Of a DNA stretch of 7,073 bases, positions 1-6,353 are shown in pieces. The stretch covers positions 1 to 7,073 of the forward strand of contig DAITMB010000190.1 in the NCBI GenBank assembly GCA_036835375.1, given 5' to 3'. Numbering within the stretch: the first letter of the stretch is position 1; every line of letters starts with the position of its first letter. Below the pieces are notes generated by a model. The model ran no database searches. It saw only the letters and a program-made list of their open reading frames with translations, and was not told where the DNA came from. Made by a program: the position numbers and the translations under genes. This DNA is from JANQTF01 sp036835375. Its GTDB lineage: Bacteria; Bacteroidota; Bacteroidia; J057.

Positions 1-2317
1 TTTGAGTGGCTGCCTTGGGCATACGTTGGATTTCAAGGCTAAGAATTCCCAATTCATCCATGACGCCAGGCACGCATTTGGGTACCATGCCGAGGTCTTC
101 CCCGCAGACGAGCATGTTGGTCGCTTGCTTGATCGCTGGAAGTTTTACCAGAGCCTGGTCTCGCCAAAATTGCTCGTGGCGATGGTAAAAGAACTCCACA
201 TAGAGCTTATCGAGCTGGGAGCGGGTGCCGGGCTCTAGCTCCTGAAAAGACTTGGTGAAGTGCATGGCGATGCGAGGGGAGAAGACCTGCCCATTGCTGC
301 CGGGGTACGGAAGGAAAATGACTTCAGAAAGCAGGCTAAATAGGCCTGGCTTTACCTTGGCGTAAAAATCTGCACTTTCTGGCCATTGGGCGACTTGCGC
401 TTGAATGAAATGCTCGATTTGGCGCTGAGTGGAAAATTCGGGCTTGAAATCATATCTCCCAGATTCGTAGGCTCTTTCTTGAAGAAATTCCCGCTTCACG
501 GATTCGGTGAATTCGCCAAAAAAATCGGGTAAAAAATGCTCACGAAGGTAGGGCTTCACCATTCGGTCTTCATCGAACCAAATGCCTCTCCCATTGATCT
601 CGTCTTGAGTAAAGGGCAGGGCAGGGTTGAATTGCCCTAAAATTCCCTGAATATGCTCGAAAGGGATCTCCCAAATCCGGAAAAATCCCAGAATATGATC
701 GATTCGGAAGGAATCAAAGTAGCGAGATAGTTGGATCAAGCGCTGTTTCCACCACAAAAATCCGTCTTGGGCCATCTGAGCCCAGTTGTAGGTAGGGAAG
801 CCCCAGTTCTGACCAGCGACTGCAAAGGCATCGGGTGGGGCACCTGCCTGGCCGGACATATTGTAAAGGTGAGGAGCCACCCAGGCATCCACAGAGTGTC
901 GATAGATGCCGATCGGAATATCGCCCTTCAGTCCCACGCGATGTTTCGTCGCATAGGATTTCACCTCTTTCATTTGTAGATCAAGGTGATACTGGATGAA
1001 GTAATGGATCGCCACATCGGTGAAATGCGCTTGCTTCGAGTCGGCAAATGCGGCTACCTGGGAAGCATCATAGGTGTGAAATTCGGGCCATTCGCTATAT
1101 TTTACAGTGCCAAATCGATCTCTGAGGCAGCAGAAAACGGCATAGGGCTGGAGCCACTCCCGATTATTTTGAAAGAAAGCTTTGAAAGCCTTGCTCTTGC
1201 TGGTGCGGTGCCATTCTTGGTCAAACAGCATTTTGAAATAGCGGCTTTTGACCTTCATTACTTCCTCATAGTCCACCTCAGGAAGCGCGTTGAGTTGATC
1301 GCGCTTGTCTTCCCACCATGCGACAGCCTCTGCATTTTGCAGTTTTCCCATGGCTTCGAGGTTGGCATACATGGGGTGAAGCGCAAACACCGAAATGGCT
1401 GCATAAGGATAAGAATCTGTCCAGGTATGGGTTGCCACCGTGTCATTGATCGGCAAGATCTGGATCATTGACATGCCCGTTTGATTGGCCCAATCTACCA
1501 GAAGCTTTAGATCTTGAAATTCACCAATTCCAGTCCCCTGCTTGCTGCGAAGTGAAAACACGGGCAGGGCAACCCCTGTCCCCCGCCAGCGATTCTCTCC
1601 GCTGCGAAACGTTTCGGCAGTGAGGCTGACCAATCGAGATTTTGCGCCAGAATACTCAGGTAACAAGCTGCGGTTGTTGCCATTTTCCCAACTGAGAATT
1701 TGTTGGGTTTGGTCGAGCAACACAAATTTGAACTCAAGTGGAGCATCGGGCTTTGCAAGGGCTACGCTAATGTCCCAAAGCGGATAGTTTTCGGCAGAAA
1801 GTGCGAGCACCTTGTCGGTCTCCCAATTTCCTAGGGCCGGATCGCTTCCGAGAATACCGATAGATTGCTCCGGAAGGACATGAGGTGCGTACACGCGAAA
1901 CTGGTGGACAAAAGAAGAGACCGGGCGGGTGATTGCTTTGCCGGGTTTGGCAGGAGACCGCCGAAAGAGTGTTTCAGTGAAAAGTGAAGCGTAGAGGGAA
2001 TTTTCCTGGTCACGCGTAGGGCGCCAAGCATCTTGTACCACGATCTCATCCCATCCGGCGTCTTGCCATTCGAGGTGTCGATTGTCGCCAAATTCCCACT
2101 CGATTCCACCCGTGTATTCGTGGCTCAGGAAAAATTTGTAGGAAAAGCTCCGAGTCTCTGAAGGTAGCGAAAGATTGAGCTCCCAATATCCATCAGCCAA
2201 ATATTTCATTGGGATGGCTTTTTCAGCAGACCATGATCCGAGTTCGACAAGGGAGCCGGAGACGTGGAGGCGCTGGCCCCAGGAAGTTTGGTAATGAACC
2301 CGAAAGCGGAGCTTCAT
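1..2317 (-). CDS. malQ: 4-alpha-glucanotransferase (GH77, DPE2-type, two CBM20 domains), C-terminus outside window
   Basis: Cytoplasmic disproportionating enzyme that moves glucosyl units between maltose or maltodextrins and longer glucans. 772 codons are open from ATG 2317-2315 to the left edge, with no stop or frameshift. Two CBM20 starch-binding domains come first: about residues 3-95 (LGSW with W29, W45, W74, N79) and about 135-235 (LGNW with W165, W181, W210, N215). GH77 begins near residue 248 (SLRSKQGTGIGEF). Further motifs are KGDIPIGIYRHSVDAW (464-479), FRIDH with the presumed nucleophile D540, and CGEDLGMVP with the presumed acid/base E740. The roughly 200-residue gap between these two, against about 46 in compact bacterial amylomaltases, is the DPE2-type insert; plant DPE2 is alike. 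The third catalytic Asp (HD motif) should lie beyond the edge. The gene follows a terminator, so it likely has its own promoter. The start is the first Met before CBM20 and lacks a Shine-Dalgarno. Family assignment is very secure; exact substrate preference is inferred. Confidence 0.96.
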   Translation of the reverse strand, partial: MKLRFRVHYQTSWGQRLHVSGSLVELGSWSAEKAIPMKYLADGYWELNLSLPSETRSFSYKFFLSHEYTGGIEWEFGDNRHLEWQDAGWDEIVVQDAWRPTRDQENSLYASLFTETLFRRSPAKPGKAITRPVSSFVHQFRVYAPHVLPEQSIGILGSDPALGNWETDKVLALSAENYPLWDISVALAKPDAPLEFKFVLLDQTQQILSWENGNNRSLLPEYSGAKSRLVSLTAETFRSGENRWRGTGVALPVFSLRSKQGTGIGEFQDLKLLVDWANQTGMSMIQILPINDTVATHTWTDSYPYAAISVFALHPMYANLEAMGKLQNAEAVAWWEDKRDQLNALPEVDYEEVMKVKSRYFKMLFDQEWHRTSKSKAFKAFFQNNREWLQPYAVFCCLRDRFGTVKYSEWPEFHTYDASQVAAFADSKQAHFTDVAIHYFIQYHLDLQMKEVKSYATKHRVGLKGDIPIGIYRHSVDAWVAPHLYNMSGQAGAPPDAFAVAGQNWGFPTYNWAQMAQDGFLWWKQRLIQLSRYFDSFRIDHILGFFRIWEIPFEHIQGILGQFNPALPFTQDEINGRGIWFDEDRMVKPYLREHFLPDFFGEFTESVKREFLQERAYESGRYDFKPEFSTQRQIEHFIQAQVAQWPESADFYAKVKPGLFSLLSEVIFLPYPGSNGQVFSPRIAMHFTKSFQELEPGTRSQLDKLYVEFFYHRHEQFWRDQALVKLPAIKQATNMLVCGEDLGMVPKCVPGVMDELGILSLEIQRMPKAATQ

Positions 2318-2322
2318 GTGGT

Positions 2323-2329
2323 AGGAGAT
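2323..2329 (-). promoter_or_regulatory. ATCTCCT element in the malQ leader, 5 nt before ATG
   Basis: The minus strand reads ATCTCCT, then ACCAC, then the malQ ATG. The same heptamer, also exactly 5 nt before the ATG, precedes the CBS/DUF294 gene (4431-4437). It is not a Shine-Dalgarno; it resembles the anti-Shine-Dalgarno tail of 16S rRNA instead. Any function is speculative and it may be chance. Confidence 0.2.
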
Positions 2330-2342
2330 TGACTTTGGTCGC

Positions 2343-2356
2343 AGCACACCTGTGCT
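2343..2356. promoter_or_regulatory. Palindrome upstream of malQ, possible operator
   Basis: AGCACA-CC-TGTGCT is a perfect 6-bp inverted repeat with a 2-bp centre, lying 25 bp upstream of the malQ start codon. The even symmetry and position between terminator and start would suit a dimeric repressor or activator site in a malQ promoter or 5' leader. It could equally be a small RNA hairpin or chance. No regulator gene is visible in the window. Confidence 0.3.
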
Positions 2357-2422
2357 TGGACCTGCGAAATTAGCCAAGTTCGCCCAAAGTGGAAAGGAGA
2401 GATCTTAGCAATTCTCGAATTT

Positions 2423-2438
2423 AGGCAAATAGGCAAAT
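2423..2438. repeat. Tandem duplication of AGGCAAAT
   Basis: Two perfect head-to-tail copies of the octamer AGGCAAAT lie in the gap between the terminator and malQ. They are too short to assign a function. They could be a regulator half-site pair with 8-bp spacing, or replication slippage. Confidence 0.4.
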
Positions 2439-2451
2439 CGTCCAATGGGCA

Positions 2452-2485
2452 CAAAAGCAAAAAGCCCGGTAAGGAATCCAGGCTT
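2452..2485 (-). terminator. Intrinsic terminator after the CBS/DUF294 gene
   Basis: On the minus strand AAGCCTGG (2485-2478) pairs with CCGGGCTT (2469-2462): eight base pairs including one G-U wobble, around an 8-nt loop. It runs straight into a T-rich tract (TTTGCTTTTG). The stem starts 32 bp past the TAA stop of the gene at 2518-4425. The wobble pair and the T-tract only make sense on the minus strand, which fixes the direction. It separates this gene from malQ transcriptionally, at least in part. Confidence 0.8.
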
Positions 2486-2517
2486 ATTTAAATCAAATTA
2501 AACGGAGAAGGGGAGGG

Positions 2518-4425
2518 TTATCCCATCATGGTCCCTGCATAGACCAGCCCAATTCTCTTTTGGAAGGTTTCGATAATCCGGAAAATCTGTCTGAGTGTGA
2601 CCCGCTCAATCGTGCTGATCTCAGAAGTAGTCAGGAAGTTGTCTGGATGCTCCCTGCGTGTCATTTGTGTAGCTTGATGCGTAAGTCTCAGCCTCATCAT
2701 AAAGTAGAAGGCTTGGTGAAGCTCCACATATTCTTCCTCCGTCAAGACCTCTTGTCTGCGAAGTTCATACAAACGCTCGCCGGTATTGGTCACCTTGAGT
2801 CCATGCTTGAGGGCATTGATTCTGGCAAAGTCCGAGATGGACTGCATCGCACGCTTGATGTTGAGGACCTTCTTTCGGTCTTCGACATCTTCGAATTGCA
2901 GGCTTCCAAAAAAGGTGAGAGGCGGCTTATTGACCAAGGCCGACCGGGCGAGTTGTCCGAGAAATCCCTGCGACTTATCCGACAGCAGCTCAAGGATGTG
3001 CCCGCGCAGGTCATCCCATAGAGGTGCTGATCCATATATGGCCCGGCAATCGAAGAAGGTGCTTCCCACCATCACATTGTTGGGAATGGGCTCTTGGACC
3101 CACGTTTGGTAGCGCGATTTCCAGTGGGAGAGCGAGTGGTTCCACTTGGGGTTTTTGGCCATCAAGCCTCCGGGGCAATATTCGAAGCCAGCTACATCAA
3201 GGTCGTCGCAGATTCGCTCGCCGAGATGGAGAAAATACTCTCGCACGGATTCGCGTCTTTCTGGTTCTACGTCTTCGTAGATGATGGCATTGTCTTGATC
3301 TGTGGACAAAGTTTGCTCTCGGCGGCCTTCACTGCCCAGAGCCATAAAGACGAAAGGAGCAGGCGGGGGACCTTGAACGCGCACTGCTCGCTCCACAATG
3401 TTCACTGCAATGGCATCGGACACAGAGGACACAATTTGATTCACAATCTCCGGTTTGGCACCGCGGTCTAGCAGGTCCTGTAGGATCCCAGGAACTTGCT
3501 CCCATCGCCGCCTGAGCTCATCATTGGTGGAGGCTTGGCCAATTTGGTGCAGAAACAAGAAGGGAGATGCCCCTTGGCCGTGGAGCAATCGGTCAAGCTG
3601 CACCAGCCCGAAAAATCCGTCCCAGTCACGCACCAACAAGTGGTGCACTTTGTAGCGAAACATTTTCAGGATTGCCTCAAATGCCTTTGCATCTGGAAGT
3701 ATCTCGATCACTGGGCGCGACATGATTTCGCGGATCGAAGCATCGGGTGAAATGCCTTCTGCTACGACTTTGATCCTCAGATCTTCGTCCGTGACAATGC
3801 CGATTGGCTCTTCTTGCTGCATGACAAGGGCATAGTCCCGATGAAAATGGGTCATGGCCTTAGCCACTTCTCTGATGCTATGGTCTGGACGGACCACATG
3901 CACCTGTTGGTCGCTCAACTCACGGAGTGAAAGCGTGAACGCAAGATCGGACCTCTGAAAATTAATGCCAGCCTCGGGCTTGAGCGTGAGCTTAGAAGCA
4001 TAGCCACTGCGTAGCATTCTGCGGCCAAATTCGGTTGCAAAGTGGTCGTAGAATTCGGGAAAGTCTTGACATAATGCTTCGAATTTCTCCCGTGGCAACT
4101 GATACAGCAGCGTATCAGTCACTGCGTCCACGGAGCGGATAGCCTGACGGTTGTTTAGCAGCAAGGACATTGCGCCGAAAGTACTGCCGGGACCAAAAGT
4201 TTCTTGATGGGAGCGTTGCCCTTGCTCCCCTTCGAAATATTTCTCGACTTCTCCAGAAACGATCAAGGAAAGTTCTTGGAGGGTAGATTGATTCTGATGA
4301 TAAATCACGGTACCAGCCGGGATATGGAGCAACTGGAGACCTTGTGCTAGCGAGAGTAGTGTGTCCTTGGGCAGCAGATCGAATGGGGGAGTGGTCTGCA
4401 GGAAATCCAAGGATTCATTTGTCAT
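2518..4425 (-). CDS. Cyclic-nucleotide-binding-like / CBS / DUF294 nucleotidyltransferase signalling protein
   Basis: Putative cytoplasmic signal-transduction protein of the COG2905 type, 635 residues, which is normal full length. Domains in order: a cNMP-binding-like beta-barrel (about 12-135), two CBS motifs (about 170-220 and 229-283), a DUF294 nucleotidyltransferase related to the GlnD N-terminal domain (about 300-440), and the DUF294 C-terminal helical domain (about 480-625). The nucleotidyltransferase signature is intact: G364-S365 followed by STDQD with D376 and D378. The family CPGG...NPKW block is at 417-428. CBS1 has the usual GIVTDED (209-215). CBS2 has GLVQLD (273-278), lacking the usual Thr/Ser. 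The barrel's phosphate cassette reads FGAMSLLLNNRQA; the usual Glu is Ala85 while R93 is kept, so classical cAMP binding is doubtful. The substrate of this family is not established to my knowledge. ATG 4425 is the first Met and has no Shine-Dalgarno. The gene stands between two sugar-use genes with gaps of 184 and 200 bp. Confidence 0.93.
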   Translation of the reverse strand: MTNESLDFLQTTPPFDLLPKDTLLSLAQGLQLLHIPAGTVIYHQNQSTLQELSLIVSGEVEKYFEGEQGQRSHQETFGPGSTFGAMSLLLNNRQAIRSVDAVTDTLLYQLPREKFEALCQDFPEFYDHFATEFGRRMLRSGYASKLTLKPEAGINFQRSDLAFTLSLRELSDQQVHVVRPDHSIREVAKAMTHFHRDYALVMQQEEPIGIVTDEDLRIKVVAEGISPDASIREIMSRPVIEILPDAKAFEAILKMFRYKVHHLLVRDWDGFFGLVQLDRLLHGQGASPFLFLHQIGQASTNDELRRRWEQVPGILQDLLDRGAKPEIVNQIVSSVSDAIAVNIVERAVRVQGPPPAPFVFMALGSEGRREQTLSTDQDNAIIYEDVEPERRESVREYFLHLGERICDDLDVAGFEYCPGGLMAKNPKWNHSLSHWKSRYQTWVQEPIPNNVMVGSTFFDCRAIYGSAPLWDDLRGHILELLSDKSQGFLGQLARSALVNKPPLTFFGSLQFEDVEDRKKVLNIKRAMQSISDFARINALKHGLKVTNTGERLYELRRQEVLTEEEYVELHQAFYFMMRLRLTHQATQMTRREHPDNFLTTSEISTIERVTLRQIFRIIETFQKRIGLVYAGTMMG

Positions 4426-4430
4426 AAAAA

Positions 4431-4437
4431 AGGAGAT
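4431..4437 (-). promoter_or_regulatory. ATCTCCT element in the CBS/DUF294 leader, 5 nt before ATG
   Basis: The minus strand reads ATCTCCT, then TTTTT, then ATG. Sequence and spacing match the element before malQ (2323-2329), although the bases between element and ATG differ. Only these two of the three visible starts share it; the transporter leader has CTA-rich sequence instead. Function is unknown. Confidence 0.2.
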
Positions 4438-4449
4438 GGGATGAATGTG

Positions 4450-4529
4450 CCAATTGATTGAAAATCAGGCTTAGTACGCTGTGCCACCGGGCAAAGTTGT
4501 AGCGAATAGCTGGAATTCCCATCAATTGG
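4450..4529. repeat. Separated 9-bp inverted repeat upstream of the CBS/DUF294 gene
   Basis: CCAATTGAT (4450-4458) and its exact reverse complement ATCAATTGG (4521-4529) flank 62 bp in the 184-bp gap between the transporter and the CBS/DUF294 gene. Each arm contains the self-complementary core CAATTG, so each copy could also be a site by itself. The near arm starts 25 bp upstream of the ATG. Options are paired binding sites of one regulator allowing looping, a long-range RNA stem, or chance. The rest of this gap holds no ORF. Confidence 0.35.
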
Positions 4530-4595
4530 TACGGAATAGTCTGAAAACGATTTCGCAGGATTAAATACCGCGAACACAAGCCAGCTTATCCAGCA

Positions 4596-4611
4596 AGCCT
4601 CGAGGGAGGCT
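4596..4611 (-). terminator. Small hairpin overlapping the transporter stop codon, weak terminator candidate
   Basis: AGCCTC-CCTC-GAGGCT on the minus strand gives a perfect 6-bp stem with a 4-nt loop. It begins inside the TAG stop of the transporter gene. No T-tract follows (TGCTGGATAAG), so it does not meet the usual form of an intrinsic terminator. It may be an mRNA 3'-end stabiliser, a factor-dependent site, or chance. The transporter and CBS/DUF294 gene could therefore be partly co-transcribed. Confidence 0.3.
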
Positions 4612-6178
4612 ACTTCCTTTTGCGATTGAAATAGTTGGTCAGGGTAGGATCCTGGCCAGCGCTCATGCGACCTCTTTCTTCATCTACATCCCGAACAAAA
4701 AATACAAAGACCGCAGCAATTCCCATCGAAAGGCCTCCTACCAGCAGGGCGTAGATGGCTTCTCCATCAAAAAAGCTCGAAACTACATAACCAAGAATAC
4801 TTGCGGCCACGAGTTGAGGGATGACAATGAAAAAATTGAAAATTCCCATGTACACGCCCATTTTGTGTTGGGGAAGCGCCCCTGACAAGATGGCGTATGG
4901 CATAGAAAGGATTCCTGCCCATGCGATTCCGACGCCAACCATGGAGGCCAAGAGGAGATATTGATCTTGGATAAAATAAATAGAAGCTAGGCCCAACCCT
5001 CCCATGATGAGGCTCATTGCATGAACAAATTTTCGGCTCGTGGCTTTTGCAAGCGGCGGTAGGAAAAAAGCCACCAACGCCGCCACGCCATTATACACTG
5101 AAAAACACACGCCTACCCAGTCGGCGCCTTCATTGTACAAGGCAGAGGAGCTATCTGTGGCACCGAAAACGCTTGCAGCAATGGCTCCGGTCGCATAGAT
5201 CCACATAGAGAAAAGGGAAAACCAGCTAAAAAACTGAACCACAGCTAGTTGTGACATTGTTGAGGGCATGTTGTACAAGTCGTTCATGACTTCCATGAAT
5301 CCTCCTTGAGACCGCTGTTCATGGGAAAGCCAAGCAGCGATCAGCTGGATTGCACCAAAGATCCCCAGCCCGATTGTGAGAATAAACAGCTCCTTTTTTC
5401 CATCCATCCAGATCACCCCCCAAGTGGTGAGGAGAGAAACCAAGATCCAGAGCGCTCCATTTTGAAAAAAAGTCTGGGCCTTGATCGAAGTATGCCCTGT
5501 GGTCTTCTCGACATTCTGAGCAACATGATCGGCAGCTTCAAAGGCAGCTACTTCTTGCGGAGAATACTCTTTGGACTTGACAACCGTCCACAAGACCGAC
5601 GAAAGAAAGACCGCGCCGCCGATATAGAAAGAATACTTCACCTGATCTGGGACGATCCCTTCTGGTGCTTCGCTTGCCACACCAAACCAATTCGAAAGCA
5701 TGTAGGGCAGGGCAGAAGCAATCACGGCTCCGGTACCGATGAAGAAAGTCTGCATGGCAAAGCCTTGGGTGCGTTGCTCGGCAGGGAGCAAATCACCCAC
5801 AAATGCGCGAAATGGCTCCATAGAGACATTGATGGAGGCATCCATGATCCAGAGCATTCCGGCGGCAATCCATAGGGCGGGCGAGTTCGGCATGATCAGC
5901 AGCGCCAAAGAAGCCAGAATAGCGCCGACCAGAAAGTAAGGCCGTCTGCGCCCAAGTCGCGTCCAAGTCTTGTCGCTAAAATGACCGATAATGGGTTGGA
6001 TCAATAAGCCTGTGACAGGTGCAGCTACCCAAAGAATGGGGATGCTTTCGATGTCGGCACCCAGGGTCTGGAATATTCGGCTGACGTTGGCATTTTGTAG
6101 TCCGAATCCAAATTGAATGCCCAGAAATCCGAAGCTCATGTTCCAGATTTGCCAAAAAGACAGGCGAGGCTTCTGCAT
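4610..6178 (-). CDS. MFS/GPH-type sugar transporter, probably maltose or alpha-glucoside
   Basis: Inner-membrane secondary carrier of the glycoside-pentoside-hexuronide/SUT-like branch of the MFS, probably a proton-coupled importer. It has 522 residues. The signature loop between helices 2 and 3 is DKTWTRLGRRRP (69-80). Other family blocks are FGLQNANVSRIFQTLGA (25-41), EPFRAFVGDLLP (121-132), QFFSWFSLFSMWIY (315-328) and GILSMPYAILSGALP (422-436). By eye there are 14 hydrophobic segments: six up to residue 200, two central ones (about 241-257 and 263-284), then six from 310 to 495. A polar linker (201-238) precedes the central pair. The sequence recalls carriers found in maltose-use loci of Bacteroidota and Caulobacter; malQ nearby supports an alpha-glucoside substrate, but this is inferred. 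The ATG follows CTA-rich sequence with no Shine-Dalgarno, and the Met sits at the usual N-terminal distance before helix 1. The stop TAG lies in a small hairpin. Confidence 0.9.
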   Translation of the reverse strand: MQKPRLSFWQIWNMSFGFLGIQFGFGLQNANVSRIFQTLGADIESIPILWVAAPVTGLLIQPIIGHFSDKTWTRLGRRRPYFLVGAILASLALLIMPNSPALWIAAGMLWIMDASINVSMEPFRAFVGDLLPAEQRTQGFAMQTFFIGTGAVIASALPYMLSNWFGVASEAPEGIVPDQVKYSFYIGGAVFLSSVLWTVVKSKEYSPQEVAAFEAADHVAQNVEKTTGHTSIKAQTFFQNGALWILVSLLTTWGVIWMDGKKELFILTIGLGIFGAIQLIAAWLSHEQRSQGGFMEVMNDLYNMPSTMSQLAVVQFFSWFSLFSMWIYATGAIAASVFGATDSSSALYNEGADWVGVCFSVYNGVAALVAFFLPPLAKATSRKFVHAMSLIMGGLGLASIYFIQDQYLLLASMVGVGIAWAGILSMPYAILSGALPQHKMGVYMGIFNFFIVIPQLVAASILGYVVSSFFDGEAIYALLVGGLSMGIAAVFVFFVRDVDEERGRMSAGQDPTLTNYFNRKRK

Positions 6179-6353
6179 GTAGAGTAGTAGTTAGGTTGGT
6201 CTTGCGAGAAATATAGGAAAAAACCAATCAGCTCTCCTGTGCTTTTCCATTGCCTCTAGGAGAATTATCTTTCACAGAAATAGGTAAGAGAGTTTTCGAA
6301 ACCAAGCTTCAGCGGTCTTTTTTCCCATTTTTGAGAAAACACAAGGAGACCTT
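6179..6353. other. Intergenic leader of the transporter gene
   Basis: These 175 bp separate the barrel gene stop from the transporter ATG. No ORF, RNA gene or convincing terminator is seen. GGTCT (6314-6318) and AGACC (6347-6351) could close an AT-rich imperfect hairpin, with TTTTC/GAAAA inside, but it lacks a proper T-tract. The gap is long enough for a promoter of the transporter gene, yet no good TTG / TAnnTTTG pair was found. Confidence 0.5.

Noticed and set aside
986..1471. 161-codon plus-strand ORF inside malQ
   Set aside because: Antisense to a continuous, conserved GH77 coding frame; no recognisable domain and no gap left for a separate gene.
2560..3021. 153-codon plus-strand ORF inside the CBS/DUF294 gene
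   Set aside because: Antisense to the conserved DUF294 C-terminal domain; no independent coding evidence.
4492..4525. Bacteroidota-type promoter for the CBS/DUF294 gene (TTG, 23 nt, CAACTTTG on the minus strand)
   Set aside because: The -7 box differs from TAnnTTTG at its first base and the spacing is at the upper limit; too weak to annotate.
5306..5875. 189-codon plus-strand ORF inside the transporter gene
   Set aside because: Antisense shadow of membrane-helix codons. The translation is rich in charged residues and His/Cys in a pattern typical of complement reading.
6208..6215. TATATTTC as a -7 box for the transporter gene
   Set aside because: Last base mismatched and no TTG at a suitable distance upstream.
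6314..6351. Hairpin GGTCT...AGACC as terminator of the barrel gene
   Set aside because: Only five outer pairs, a large AT-rich interior and no proper T-tract following on the minus strand.
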